Below, one piece after another: positions 11,753-23,469 of a stretch of DNA of 64,000 bases. The stretch covers positions 6,473,277 to 6,537,276 of the forward strand of contig NC_089281.1 in NCBI RefSeq assembly GCF_963678975.1, given 5' to 3'. Each line of letters starts with the position of its first letter. The first letter of the stretch is position 1. Under the pieces are notes generated by a model that did no database searches, was not told the DNA's origin, and was given only the letters and a program-made list of their open reading frames with translations. The position numbers and the translations under genes were made by a program. The stretch is from Dysidea avara (taxonomy: Eukaryota; Porifera; Demospongiae; Dictyoceratida; Dysideidae).

Positions 11753-13100
11753 TTTAAAATCAAATTGTGCTACTGCTCAAGTGCAACTATATACTTTATT
11801 GAAGATGCAGCAAATAGCGGTTAACCAATCAAGTTAAATGCTAAGAAAATTGTTTTCAATACATTTTTTTTAATTGAGGAGTAAAGCTGATAGCTATCAC
11901 CACTTGTGCTTCTTTTTCTACAACACACCATTAGCTACAAAAATAATAACATCTTGCAGTTTATATACACTTTATACATCATGAAGAATTTGTTGTGCAT
12001 GCATAGTTGTCATTGAGGTTTGGTCAACTGGTATGACATGGTGTATTACTATACTGACCATGACCACTGAAGTGACACACTATATACTACAGTGATTTAG
12101 TGTGGATCTGTCTTGCAATAGATACATATGAGTCAAGGAGTGACCTTTTACCATGCTGGATTTGCACCAAAACAAACCAACCAACCAACCATAGTAAACC
12201 TTGGAGTAACAATGGCAGTATGAGATGAAGATGCATGCAAGCTAGCCTTGAACTTATTGCATTACACAATAAGCAGGTCATCTTGCATGAGTTGCATTGT
12301 ACGAGGCTCAACCACTCAGGATTACTATAATGTTGTATTCATTTTTATACAGATACCACACTGCTTGAAGAAGAGATAAAACACTGACTATAGTACACGT
12401 GGTAACTCCTAAAGGTTGGCTGTAAATGAATGATGATGTGCGTATGTGTCACAGCGTAACTTAATTATGTCTTGAATTACCATTCCACACAAACAATTTC
12501 AAGATGAATAAGAAGGTGAAGAAAATGATGCTTGATCATGTGCACCGTCAGCAGCAACAGTTTCTATCTGGAATGTATACAATGGAATATATTTGTGCAA
12601 CTTGTAGCAATGATTATGTGTAAATTACAGTGCAGCTAATGTGTTCATAAGTGTGAAATTATAGCAATACATCATGTGTACACACTGTGTATGTCTGTAT
12701 GATGGTATAGGAGGAGCAGGTGGGGTTGTATGACAAACTAAGCATACAGACATATATACATTTTGCACCATGACTATGAGTTGGTGCTATGTATAAATTG
12801 GTAATTTATGCATCTCTTCTCTGATTGGTGTTCACTGGTCATTGCATAGTACTTAGCAGTCTAGTGCTTGTTATAGTTGTTTGTGAGCATAAAGCTCATG
12901 GAATACCATCAGTACCACACCATTGACACCAGCATGTATACATTTTCACATTGCTTTAGTTATTGTCGGCTGCAGGATGATACCCATGTTGGAATCAGTC
13001 CAAATAATTGAATCATGATTTTGAGCTTAAAGCCAAGGAGTCAGCCTGATGCAAGAATTCAGAAAAAAAACTTGTAGTCTAGTTGTGTGTGTGTAGAGTG
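11753..13100. other. Gene-free stretch
   Basis: No exon can be supported. A short frame starting at 12505 (MNKKVKKMMLDHVHRQQQ) ends quickly and has no splice partner that I can find. Confidence 0.4.
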
Positions 13101-13215
13101 TAGTGTAGTGTAGTGTAGTGTAGTGTAGTGTAGTGTAGTGTAGTGTAGTGTAGTGTAGTGTAGTGTAGTGTAGTGTAGTGTAGTGTAGTGTAGTGTAGTA
13201 TAGTGTAGTGTAGTG
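13101..13215 (+). repeat. (TAGTG)n satellite, 23 units
   Basis: A pentamer array is nearly perfect, with one TAGTA variant at about 13196-13200. The minus-strand Leu-His-Tyr-Thr-Thr open frame is an artefact of the pentamer. Confidence 0.97.
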
Positions 13216-13350
13216 TATATGTGCAAATGTGCAGAAAGTGAAGAGTAATGATATGATAACTATTGAAAATCATATTCTTAGCAAATATTATCAGTCAGCT
13301 TAAGTATGCTGTTCAGACAGAGTAGAGGTCAGTTACAGTTAATTTCACTA

Positions 13351-13510
13351 CCATAATTTGCTTTATTTTCGTACAAAAAATTTTCGTGTAAAAATATTTT
13401 CGTATGATTTACATGAATGACTGCTCATGCAAAAATTTTTGTGTAAGAAATTTTCGTACAAAGTTTTCATACAAAAATTATTTTACAACAACAAAAAAAG
13501 CAAATTACGG
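13351..13510. mobile_element. Tc1/mariner-type MITE, TA target
   Basis: The 160-bp element begins CCATAATTTGCTTT and ends AAAGCAAATTACGG (inverted), with TA at 13349-13350 and 13511-13512. The interior is built from repeated TTTTCGTACAAA and TTTTCGTGTAAA motifs in both orientations, so the whole unit can fold back. Confidence 0.85.
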
Positions 13511-14232
13511 TATATTATTTGAGTAGTACACTACATGCATGGACACAGCATTGAATTTGCAAGGAAACTTCTATAACTTAAACCATATAATTTTATGCAA
13601 TAAATTAAGTTTTACTGCACATTAAACTTCAGTGAAAATTGATGGTAGCTATATCATGAGCTGCATGCAGCATATATAAGTATCATGCATAGTAAACTGA
13701 AATTTAGGAATGTTTTAAAATGTCTGCTGAGGTTTCCATTTGCAGCTGAGATTTCTGCAAGCTCAAAAATAATGCCTCAATTGTAAAATTAATGTTTCCT
13801 GCCATCCAAGAAACAATGGATCGGGCCTGTATGCTGATAGCAATATACCAGCTGCATGCAGTAAAATGTGGTGTAGAAAAATTAAGTCTGTGGCAAATGA
13901 TGTTCTGCAACAGTGTGCAATCTCAGATATTCCTCCAACACATGATAGCTGTAACTGTCAAGATGTCAGTATGCAGCTTTCCAATTGTTCTCAGAGAAAC
14001 AGACATGATAATGATTATGCAGCTGAATATTCATACAACAATGAATATACACAATAGCAGTTCAGTTCATTGTATACAGGAGATCAGGAACCAGTAAAGG
14101 AGCTACAAGGAACTAAGTGTTTTTTTATTTGTTTTTTTATTGTGTTTAAATTATTTTGTTGCTATATAAGCATTTATTATTTTTAATTATTTGGGGCTCA
14201 CAAACAAGCCTATACTGTTTTACATTACAAAA
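13511..14232. other. 3' flank of the membrane/TPR-like gene
   Basis: A plus-strand frame at 13866-14057 (begins MWCRKIKSVANDV) is open but unsupported. Otherwise this is AT-rich sequence downstream of the gene at 14233-18118. Confidence 0.35.
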
Positions 14233-17200
14233 TTAAGGAAAAGGGAAAAAAGAAAACTGCTGCTGCGTAATGGATGGTTCATTCCTTTCTGGAAACCAGT
14301 TGAGTTTATTAAACTCGGCCCAACAAGCATCACAATAGTTGAACATTCTCTTTGCTCTGCTAATGGAGTCCAGAAGCATATCTTGTGCTTTGTTGTACTT
14401 CTTTTCACCCAACAATTGATATGATCTCAGCATCATACATCTTGGACCAAATACTCGACATGTCTTTATCCTCTTCTTCAACTTTTTCATTGTCTAATGA
14501 CACAACAAATTCAACTATATACACAGCACAAATTTGTATGAGTACCTTAGTGGCTTGTTTGCTGATAGTTTTATCATCAAGTGAGTTGTCAAGGAGTAAC
14601 AAGCACTCAGCTTGTCGACACAATGCCTTAGTCATCATAAAATTGTATGAAGTAGGTGTTTTACCTAAATGTAAGTGTGGTAAATACAGTCATAGATTGA
14701 CAATGGTTATACAAGTTATAATATTGCACAACAGAGATGTGTTTGGATGCCATGCAACACCACAACCATACTGTATACCACACACAATACACTTACTATT
14801 GGCTATAGTAATGTATTTCTTTGCCAGTTGCCACTGTCTTATTCTTGCATACCTACAATGATCACACATTAATAGCCAATATACACTGACTGGGGAACTA
14901 CTATACTGACCATGTTGCCAAACAAGTAGCCAGATAGAAGTCTTCACCAGTTGTGAACTTTTGAATACTGTACCGCTTGGCTGCTGCTATCATGTCTTCA
15001 AAATCGTCTGGCTCCAAACCTAGTGAACAATAATAAAGGCCCAAAATCTGTAGCATGTCACACAACAACATTCAAATTTTATATTATATGTTATGCATAA
15101 AGTTAGCATGTTGCAGAAAGGCTTAAGGGTACACATGAAGCACATCATTGTGTTGAATATGGTTGTGATCTCAGTACATAAGGTGTGATAAACATACATA
15201 CCAATTTCCAAGAAGACATCAAAATTGCCACAAGTGATGAGTGCTGTAATTCTATCATGATCTTCAAGATCTTTTGGAATGTCACACATCTGATTTAGAC
15301 ATTCCTTGATAGCTGGAGTACTAAAAAAACAATTTGATATCAAATCAAATGCATGTACATAGCCTTCACAGAAAAAAAGGCCACAATTCTTTTACCATGT
15401 ATGGTATGTACGTATTCAAGAATTATTATGTACTAACTCAGTAACTCACTTCAACATTAACAGTTCTGTGAAAAGATACTCAATTGTGGTAGTCAATAGT
15501 AGAGAAGTGTTATGTTTTCCAACAATAGACATGCCAGCTTTTCCTGTTACAAGCAAACAATAGCTTGTCCAATACACACATGTATTTAATTTACCCTTCT
15601 GGCTTGCCACCACAATTTCACCATGGCACAATTCAAACATCATGGTTGATCTAAGCACGTGTAGAGTGGCAGTACTGTCATCCAAGTTCATCTCTGATGA
15701 CCTATTACCATATATCAATTACTACAACATCTTATGGTTAAGTATTACCCTTACTTCTTGTTGGCTTTCTTCATAATAATGTTCACTCAAATTGTCAAGA
15801 CTGTATGATTGGCAGCAGTCAATTACAGAAGCATATGCCTCCATCAGCTGTAATACATTCTCATTGTCTGTCATATGCACAAACCAACAATATAGCAACC
15901 TCATAAATGTCTCCACACTTCTCAGCAGCATTGAGCTGTTGGTATGAAGACATCAATGCTAGCAATTTTTGTTGTTGATGGTGATGGGCTTTGGTCAGTT
16001 GACCCATACAGTGAGCTCTCTCACACTGAATTCCATCAAGAAAATTGTATGATTTCCTATATAAATGATGATGGTGAACAAAGAGCAACAACACATTAGA
16101 TAGGTCCTCTCAGAAAAAAATTACACATCTCCAGCACTCACTTCTTCTGGAACATTTTTGATGTTTTCGCATGTAAAAATGTTTGACAGCTTGATAGGCC
16201 AGGTTAAAAGCTGATCCAACTTTGGTTGATGGCACTTTAATTCCAAGATGGCCAACTCCTTTTTTAAAGTGAATTATACTTTCTTCCGCCTTACCAGCTT
16301 TAAACAAAGCCTAAAATATTTTAAATGGTTATGAATGTAACCAATATGAACGTAGCCGATAATATAGATTAACTCACTTGGCCATAGAAGGTCTCAAACT
16401 CAGCCATGCTCTCATATTGTGTGATGTTCTCATCAAACACATTACCATTGAATTGACTGCAGTATTCTAACAACTCTGTGTTATCTCCATTAGCTTTTTC
16501 ATCAAATGTTACATCCATGCCAGAGTCAATTAAACCCTCTGCAACCATTCCCACTTCAGACACATCCCCTTTAACACAAACAACAGTTACAGTGAATGTC
16601 TTAACTCATGAACCCCAAACTCACTAGTTACATATGCATCATCTTCTTCATCATGGACATCTGATATCACTTCTTCAAAAACTGATGATGGGATATCAGC
16701 CCGGATGATACCTTCAGTGACACAGGCAGCCACTTGATCTTCTGCAGTAATAACAACATCACTGGAACATGTTGGTTCTTCCTTATAATCCATCATAGTT
16801 GATTGGTCTTGTAAATTGGAACCTCCGCCAATAGTGGGAAAAGTACAGGCAGCATTAATCATGTGTTGTGGCTCCTTTGTAAATGAATCGTCGGTGGCAA
16901 GACAACTTAATTCGAGATGGTTACTGCTGAAGTCAGTATCACTTGGATATTCAAGAACAGTTGAGCCTTGATCGTTGGTAGTAAAACAGCTTAATTCTGC
17001 AGCTGAATATTGGAGATGTTCCCTGCTAAGAAGTGTTATGTCGTTGTTATTAGAAACAGTTGAGCCTTGATTGTTGGTGAGAAGACAGCTTAATTCTGAC
17101 TCCTGGAGATAGTTACTGTTGAAGTCATTATCACTTAGGAACTTAGGAACAGTTGAGCCTTGATCGTTGGTGGTAAAACAGCTAATTTCAGACTCCTGGA

Positions 17201-18118
17201 GATGTTTAGTGCCGAGAACAGTTCTGCTCGGGTTCTTGAGAACAGTTGAGCCTTGATCTGGACTAGCTGTACATGATATTTTATAGTTGAGTGAATTATC
17301 CTTATACCCTTCAACACCATTGTTATCAACAAGATGAGTAGTCCTTCCACTGATGTTATCAAACAAGATAGCAATAACTGAAAGATACAGTGTACAACAT
17401 TGTGTTATCAATTGTAATTCCTATATACACATTTTAAAACACTAGTTCAATATTTAATTTTGAAAGCAATAAACGATGATGGCCTCCAATGTGTAAAATA
17501 TAAATACACTTACCACAAATGATGCAATTGATCATAAACCAGATCATGGTAGATAGTGGATTAAAATCATCTCTTGATGATCGTCGTCCTACAATGAGTA
17601 ACAAGTATGGCTGACAAGAATCTAGACACCTGATATTTTGTACTAGTTTATGGAATAATGAAATTTTCTGGCTTGACAAAAAACCATGTGTGAGGTGGAT
17701 GGGAAACAGGAAATCAAGTTGGAGTAGCCTAAGGAAGGCCAGGTTTGTCGTCACATACTATGGGACAGCGAGCTGTACATGTGGACTTGTAAAAAACGGC
17801 AGACTTTAGCAACAAAGCCTGCATCTAAGCTTGAACAAGCATCAACTGATCCCAGTTATTTCACTAAAGTAGTATGCAGTGGATCCCAATCTCATGCCCC
17901 CCACACATAAGAAGTAGCTAAGTTTTGACTGTACTATTAGAGATTGTGAGTGTTATATTAGAGTAGTTCCCAGTAGTGTTAACTGAGCCCTCAGTTACAA
18001 CTACAAATCTTTCCCGAACCGCAAAGTGAGCCCATTTAACCATACAGACTATTAATGTACAATATCAGCAAAAAATTTGCTAACCTTCACCAAACGATTG
18101 ATCCTTCGGTTTCGCCAT
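14233..18118 (-). CDS. Single-pass membrane protein with tandem repeats and an ADCY10-like helical C-terminus
   Basis: Exons placed from splice phase: 18085-18118, 17514-17588, 16625-17377, 16378-16568, 16138-16310, 15900-16056, 15755-15847, 15595-15691, 15450-15543, 15202-15320, 14911-15019, 14797-14852, 14546-14664 and 14233-14493. They give 776 codons with no frameshift; two introns are exactly 52 nt. Residues 25-42 (TMIWFMINCIICVIAILF) form a membrane segment. Residues of about 60-200 hold four diverged copies of a repeat around DQGSTV, rich in Ser, Thr, Asp and Asn. From residue 345 or so (FYGQALFKAGKAEESIIHFK) to the end the sequence is helical and TPR-like, ending near VFGPRCMMLRSYQLLG and NKLNWF. 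That resembles the C-terminal part of soluble adenylyl cyclase (ADCY10). No cyclase or ATPase domain is present. The homology is inference from pattern. The exon 16310-16138 donor (GTGCTG) is weak but needed for phase. Confidence 0.6.
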
Positions 18119-18243
18119 CATTAGCAAGCTAAATAAACAGGACCATTATTACGGTGCTATATTTGCATGACATTAAAAAATTGGGTTCAGAACTGAACAT
18201 ATGCGAAACCGAAGGATCAATCGTTTGGTGAAGGTTAACAAAT
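18075..18243. repeat. 41-bp inverted repeat covering exon 1 and its splice donor
   Basis: The 41 bases at 18075-18115 recur in reverse complement at 18203-18243 with one mismatch (core GAAACCGAAGGATCAATCG). The loop is about 87 bp. The left arm contains most of the proposed first exon and 5' splice site of the membrane/TPR-like gene. The unit could be a short MITE with ends TTAACCTTCACC, in which case the first exon is transposon-derived. Confidence 0.85.
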
Positions 18244-18928
18244 TCATATGTAGGTAGCTAGCGAGCTACATTGAAATTTAATATAGCTACTTATATAATA
18301 CGATTGACACACCCACCGAAATTGAATTTCGCTCTTTCTATGTGAACGCGATTACTCACAATAAATCGCACAAAACGCACAATCAGTTCTAACGCGGTAA
18401 TAAGGACGCGCGTCTTTAGAAACGCTTGTAGCACGTGATACGTTACCAAGGTAATGGCTTCAGTAAAAGTGTACGAAGAAGAACCTAACGGGTGTGACTG
18501 AGAAATTCAGTCAAAGACGTGAGTATTGTGATGCACGCAAAACCAACTGTCTCGCAGATAACATAATAAAACAAGAGTGGTAAATGTTGTAAAATGACGT
18601 CATGAAGCATAGATTATCTATGATTGAAGTACTGCTCGCAGGAATGTTTGAAATGTGAAGGGTACGTTATCTGGGTTGGAGATGCTACTTTAGTACTATG
18701 GTTGGAGTCTAGTCTCGCGTAGCCAGACCGTATTTCTCCGCACGGCGCTTATTGATTGGAAATTATAATCCACCCAGGTAGGAATATTGGACAATTCACC
18801 TAGTAAGGTAAATGGAGGTAACTCCGTGAATATTTTGAATTCGTGTTCATAACTTATGATCACAAGCAACATACATTATATTTTATGTATTCTATGTGCA
18901 CCAAATTATGAGCTGGTGATTCAACTTA
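18244..18928. other. Upstream region with a solo transposon tip
   Basis: Near 18712 the sequence TAGTCTCGCGTAGCCAGACCG matches the tips of the elements at 2359 and 2961, but I find no matching inverted end. Otherwise it is non-coding, including the likely promoter zone of the minus-strand gene starting at 18118. Confidence 0.5.
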
Positions 18929-19667
18929 GGCCACTACCAATGAGATAACTTGTTTCTCATCAACCATCCGCACCAAAATTTTCTTTTGTCCATGCGCACT
19001 CATTATTGCACAAGATTGTAGCATGGCTTTTTAAAGTGTTGTGGTAGTGGGTTTATCACATAGAAAAGCACTATTTCCATGGAAAACTGCAATCCCATTG
19101 AGATACAGACACCATTTATGAATGCTTTTTATTTCTGTGTTGGTTAGAGTGCTTTGTATTTCTGTTTGATTAGAGTGCTTTCTGGAGCATCAACAACCAC
19201 CAAGGCATCAACAGTGAGTGCTACAGTGTAGCTACATTAGACTATACACTAGCATTGGTACCGTGACCTGTATGCCCTATCTGCAGGGCCATCATATCTA
19301 AGAGTCTTAGCAACTTTAGTGTTACTACTTCTGCCACAAGCTTGCACAGCCCCTCCCCCTAATAAGACTGACAGCCTACACGTGCTGCTGCTGCTGCTGT
19401 ACTGGGGTATGGTACGTGACTCCAAGACTGGTGTAACTCTCGTAAAGGACTTGAAAGCTTTGTTACTGAAGTTGAAGTTTATATGCACTCTGAGTTTTAC
19501 CCTCAGTGTGCACCAGTGCTTGGTGTGCACCCTGCCAATAACCTAAAATAAAAGGATTATTATACACAAATATGCTATGGCTTGTGCAATAATGAGATAA
19601 CCCGCCCGCCCACGTGTGTTACTCTATGAGAAGTTGATGAGAAACAAGCTATCTCATTGCAGTGGCC
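18929..19667. mobile_element. PIF/Harbinger-type MITE, TTA target
   Basis: The element starts GGCCACTACCAATGAGATAA and ends with the inverse (TTATCTCATTGCAGTGGCC with small differences). TTA flanks it at 18926-18928 and 19668-19670. GGCC.. tips with a 3-bp TWA duplication are the hallmark of PIF/Harbinger. The arms extend through TTGTTTCTCATCAAC. A CTGCTGCTGCTG run is at about 19385. No transposase is seen. Confidence 0.85.
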
Positions 19668-19968
19668 TTATTACGGAGATGTGGCACAAAGCATCTGGCT
19701 ATGTCAAAAAATGCGTATGGGGTAACTTCGTAGCAACACCACCTATCTTGCTGTAATTCAAGGAAATGATCTTACTTTGATAGAAAACATGCCAGAAAAC
19801 CAAATCAGTCCTATAACTAAGCTGCAACTATCTTGTAGCACTGCCTTGGGTGGTTTCAAGCTTCAAGGAAATTTCAATGCATGCTACACTACTTCAACCA
19901 TGAGCTGGCGTAAAACCAGAGTAGCTAGAAACTACCACTTTCACCAGGAGTAATGGCTTAGATTAAAG

Positions 19969-21020
19969 CTGTTATAATTGAAGTACTCTAATAGAACAGT
20001 CAACTACTCTAACAGTACATACATAAGGCTCACTAGACTGTCAGGAGAAAAGGACCAGTAAAATTTAATCCGTTCTTCTTGACCTCTACACTACAGTAAC
20101 TTATCTCACCAACATACCAAATATCTCAACATGTCAATGTCGAAATTCCATACCTTGTCATGAAAATATTACAACTCTTTTGGTGCTTTGGCTAGCTGCT
20201 TTATAGCACAAATGTTTAATGTAGGAAAATTTTGATGTTTTATTGCAATTAGTCACAAGTTTGCATTTAGTGTATTGTCTTATACTATATTGAAGCATTT
20301 CATCAAAGTTTTACTCAAATCCAATTCGTTTTCTCTTCTCAAATATTTGTGCCATATGGTACCTCTGAGTCTAATGTATGATGTGTCTCACTTATGTAAA
20401 TAACCCATTTTTAGCCACAACTGTCACATGTTCCACTGGCACTGTTGGATGTAACTTTGAAAAACCATTGACTGACTGCATGCTGTACACCCTATTGCTT
20501 GTAGATGTGTTGTGCAGTTGTCAATGACTTAACTAGTGGTATGCAGCTAGTGTATTACAATGTCGATATTGTATCGAAGTCCCATATATATTGATATTTA
20601 CTATATAGCTGATACTTTGCTGTAATTTTCGACTTATCAACATATAAGTTATAGCTATTTTAGTGTATGCCACAAAATTGCACCATGCAGAAAAATGGTG
20701 TTCAATTCTGTGGAATCAAGAGCTTGTCTACCACTATTGTTACTTCTATATGCAATGTATATAAATTGTATTTAAAGCAGATTTATTAATATTGGCTGCC
20801 CACACAATTAATCCACCCACATAATTAATAATAATCAAAATTGATATTTTACTTATTTTTGTATCAAAATCAAAATCCAGGTACCACACAGTATTAATTT
20901 TTCAAAATAAACCATAGAAAGTATTTTAACACCAGAAGCTCAAGAAATTTCACCTGTACTTTTATAAAACAGGGGACAAATACACAAACAATGGCATGTT
21001 TTCATAATGACTAATTAGGC
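19969..21020. repeat. Duplicated segment, copy B
   Basis: This is the partner of 5311-6430, with the same order of landmarks, including CTCTAATAGAACAGTCAACT at about 19986 and the ATCCACCCACATAATTAATA block. It is followed, after later insertions, by a kinase C-tail fragment at 23470-23822, as in copy A. Confidence 0.85.
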
Positions 21021-21090
21021 AAACAATAAATACAACACAGGGGGCATTAAGAGGGTAAGTAGTTCGCTTTTTGTGCTGCAGAGCTAGAAT

Positions 21091-21285
21091 ATGATTCATA
21101 TAGTTATGCTATTCCAGGATGCTCTAATAGATCGAACAGGGAAGTGGAACTTTTATTTTGGTAACAAAGAAAACTTGTTACAGATTTGGGTTCACAAGAT
21201 CAGCCAAACTAGCTTACCATTGAATGAGAATACTAGAGTTTGTAGTGACCATTTCATTTCAGCAGCAAAAAGGAAACTCAATTAG
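21091..21285 (+). pseudogene. THAP-domain fragment
   Basis: The frame contains W..KISQTSLPLNENTRVCSDHF, the central and C-terminal THAP pattern (Trp, then CxxHF). The N-terminal C2 pair is absent, and the frame stops at 21285 right after the motif. THAP domains are zinc-dependent DNA-binding modules common in P-element and Kolobok-type transposases. This is most simply a transposase remnant. Confidence 0.65.
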
Positions 21286-21925
21286 GAAAACCTGATAAAT
21301 CCTTAGCAGCTATGTGCAAACTTTGAACCAGCTATATCTCCTTTAAATTTTTCTATATACAGTATTGCTCAATAATTTCACTGTAACCATCATTCCCTGT
21401 ACACCATCTGTCAGTTTCCTGACTTTGGGTGTACTCATCATCACTGGTTTCTATAGTTTCTGTACAGATAGCTCGTCTGATGGCTTGTTACAATTATTTG
21501 GGACTTGGGAGTTGATGATCTGATGTATTGGGGAAGCAAGGATGAAGATGTTGAATGAAATCGAACTCTTACTAGTTCAATTTTTTTTTTGTACTAGCAC
21601 AGCTGAGGCTGGGACTATTTGATCTGACAGACCATTTCAACATTTCAATTTCTACATGCAGTGTGTCAAATCTTCCGTGCGTGGCCCAGTTGAGATTTAG
21701 TTCATTTATACATGCCAAATCTTTTAAAGACTTGTATCGAACCACCAAGGTATAATAGATGCCACCGAGATTTTTGTGCTTTACCTGAATTTCAGCTGAT
21801 GACCATTCAATGTATAATAACTGCCTTACAAAATTCTAGTTGGTATATCGCAGACCGAAGTTTTAATATACAACTCCACTTGGTGTAAAGTGAACATTCC
21901 ACCATTTTTTGAAGGGTAAGAAGTA

Positions 21926-22737
21926 CGGGCGTAACTAATCACTGTACTGGACTACTGGACTGGAACACTGGACTGACGTATTTTTGGTTTTTACACATTC
22001 TGAGGTTGGTCTTATTATTGGACTCTTGGCTTTATTGAGTCTTGCTAGCCAAGGGCCTTCAGAAAACTTGTAGTCTGCTACTATAATGATGAGTGTGAAG
22101 AGTGTAGTAAGCAAAAACTGACTTCTAGTAATTTCATCTCTATTTATTATGTTATTCTACAGTACATATACTTATAATCCTTATCAGTATGCTGCAGGGA
22201 ATGTGCTAGTTATGGTTAACCAACAATAACATCTTGCAGATAGTAGCAAGCTTGTGCAATGCTAATAAATTTGGTCACATATTATAGTACACCAACCAGT
22301 TCGTGTAAGAACTAATCATGATAGCAGAATAACCCTACAGGTGTGTAATGAGTTTGTATATTGCATGTAGAAATGAATTTAGCTACAATAGATTGTCCTA
22401 GGAAAGATAGGTTGTGTCCCAGGGGTCTGAGCTATTTAGTTCAAGGATACAGTGTATCATAGGTAGCACAAATATAGTAAAATGATTTTTGGCTAGCTAT
22501 TGCTAGATATTACAATCTCCAAAACACAATACTAAGAAGTGTATAAATGCTGTAGAGCATAACAAGTAGTGAGAAGTCAGTTTTTGCTTAGTCCACTCCT
22601 CATACTCATCATTTTAGTAGCAGACTGCAAGTTCTCTGAAGGCCCTTGGCTAGCAAGACTCAATAAGGCCAACCTCAGAATGTGTAAAACCAAAAATATG
22701 TCAGTCCACTAGTCCAGTCCAGTGATTAGTTACACCC
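21926..22737. mobile_element. Long-arm foldback transposon, 8-bp TSD
   Basis: Arms of about 180 bp (21927-22125 and 22575-22737) are nearly identical in inverse orientation. The outer ends read GGGCGTAACTAATCACTG and, inverted, GGGTGTAACTAATCACTG. The flanks carry AAGAAGTA at 21918-21925 and 22738-22745. The arms contain the shared block TTGAGTCTTGCTAGCCAAGG. An 8-bp duplication suggests hAT or P-type mobilisation. There is no internal coding frame. Confidence 0.9.
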
Positions 22738-22783
22738 AAGAAGTAGCTCGAACCAAATGAGTTAGTTGTCCTGTCAAGTTCAG

Positions 22784-23155
22784 TTATGCTACGTTTACAC
22801 CACTCAGGATCCAACCAAATTCTTTCCACTGCAATCCCTTTTGTACAAAATCATACCAACTGTACTTATCCATTCCAACAAATAATTGCAGCTGTACCTG
22901 ATGGCAGTATTGATGATTCCTCTTTAGGTGAAAGTCATTGTCATAGTAGCAGTAAAAACTGGGATCTTCACATTTTTTAGATCTTTTTTGGAATACAAAT
23001 TCTGCTATGCCTTCTGGAATATCAGAATAAGGATCTGTCACGCATGCATCAGGTGAAGCCCCTAGCCATCCCATAACAGGATGGATAATAAAGCCACACT
23101 TTCTAATAGTTAATAACATTATTCCTGACTTGAAAATGTGCCATTGGAATTAGTC
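22784..23155 (-). pseudogene. YqaJ-type exonuclease fragment, frameshifted
   Basis: The minus strand reads GFIIHPVMGWLGASPDACV, the opening motif of YqaJ/lambda-exonuclease-like nucleases (WLGASPDG..). It then gives HQVQLQLFVGMDKYSWYDF, the downstream QxQ helix motif. Between them the expected EIKCP catalytic segment is replaced by an out-of-family run (EFVFQKRSK), consistent with a frameshift; the C-terminal part is also shifted. Such domains occur in metazoan transposons and their domesticated relatives. This copy looks dead. Confidence 0.75.
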
Positions 23156-23469
23156 CTACCTGTACATGCAGAAGAAGAGTGCACAGTAAATAGAAGTGTA
23201 CAAAATTTTTGTGTGACCCTTAACAAATTGATATACACAGTGCCACTAATGCCTTGTAGGTATGTAGCTCATTGTTTTAACAAGCTTTCCTCTATATACT
23301 CCCAACACCTTGTAGATTGCAAACTACTGTGATCACAATTATTTTTCAATAAACTTTGTTTGGCACAAAATCACTTCCATACAAGCAGTAGTTGGTGACA
23401 TAGCCATCTGACCCCAAAGGAATTAATGTAGACAGACAGACAGATTAATTGCTTTTTATGAAAATTATG

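Noticed and set aside
12505-12621. Short plus-strand frame starting MNKKVKKMMLDH
   Set aside because: It stops after about 38 codons and no splice partner could be found.
13079-13273. Minus-strand open frame of repeated Leu-His-Tyr-Thr-Thr
   Set aside because: It is the translation of a TAGTG pentamer satellite. Such arrays stay open by chance, and there is no other coding evidence.
13866-14057. Plus-strand 63-codon frame with Cys residues
   Set aside because: There is no recognised domain, no upstream exon in phase, and it lies in the AT-rich 3' flank of another gene.
14405-14640. Apparent frameshift near the 3' end of the membrane/TPR-like gene
   Set aside because: A 52-nt GT..AG intron (14494-14545) joins the two frames in phase, so no frameshift is needed.
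15840-15935. Apparent frameshift between GDIYE and LMEAYASV in the same gene
   Set aside because: A second 52-nt intron (15848-15899) with GT..AG ends restores the frame.
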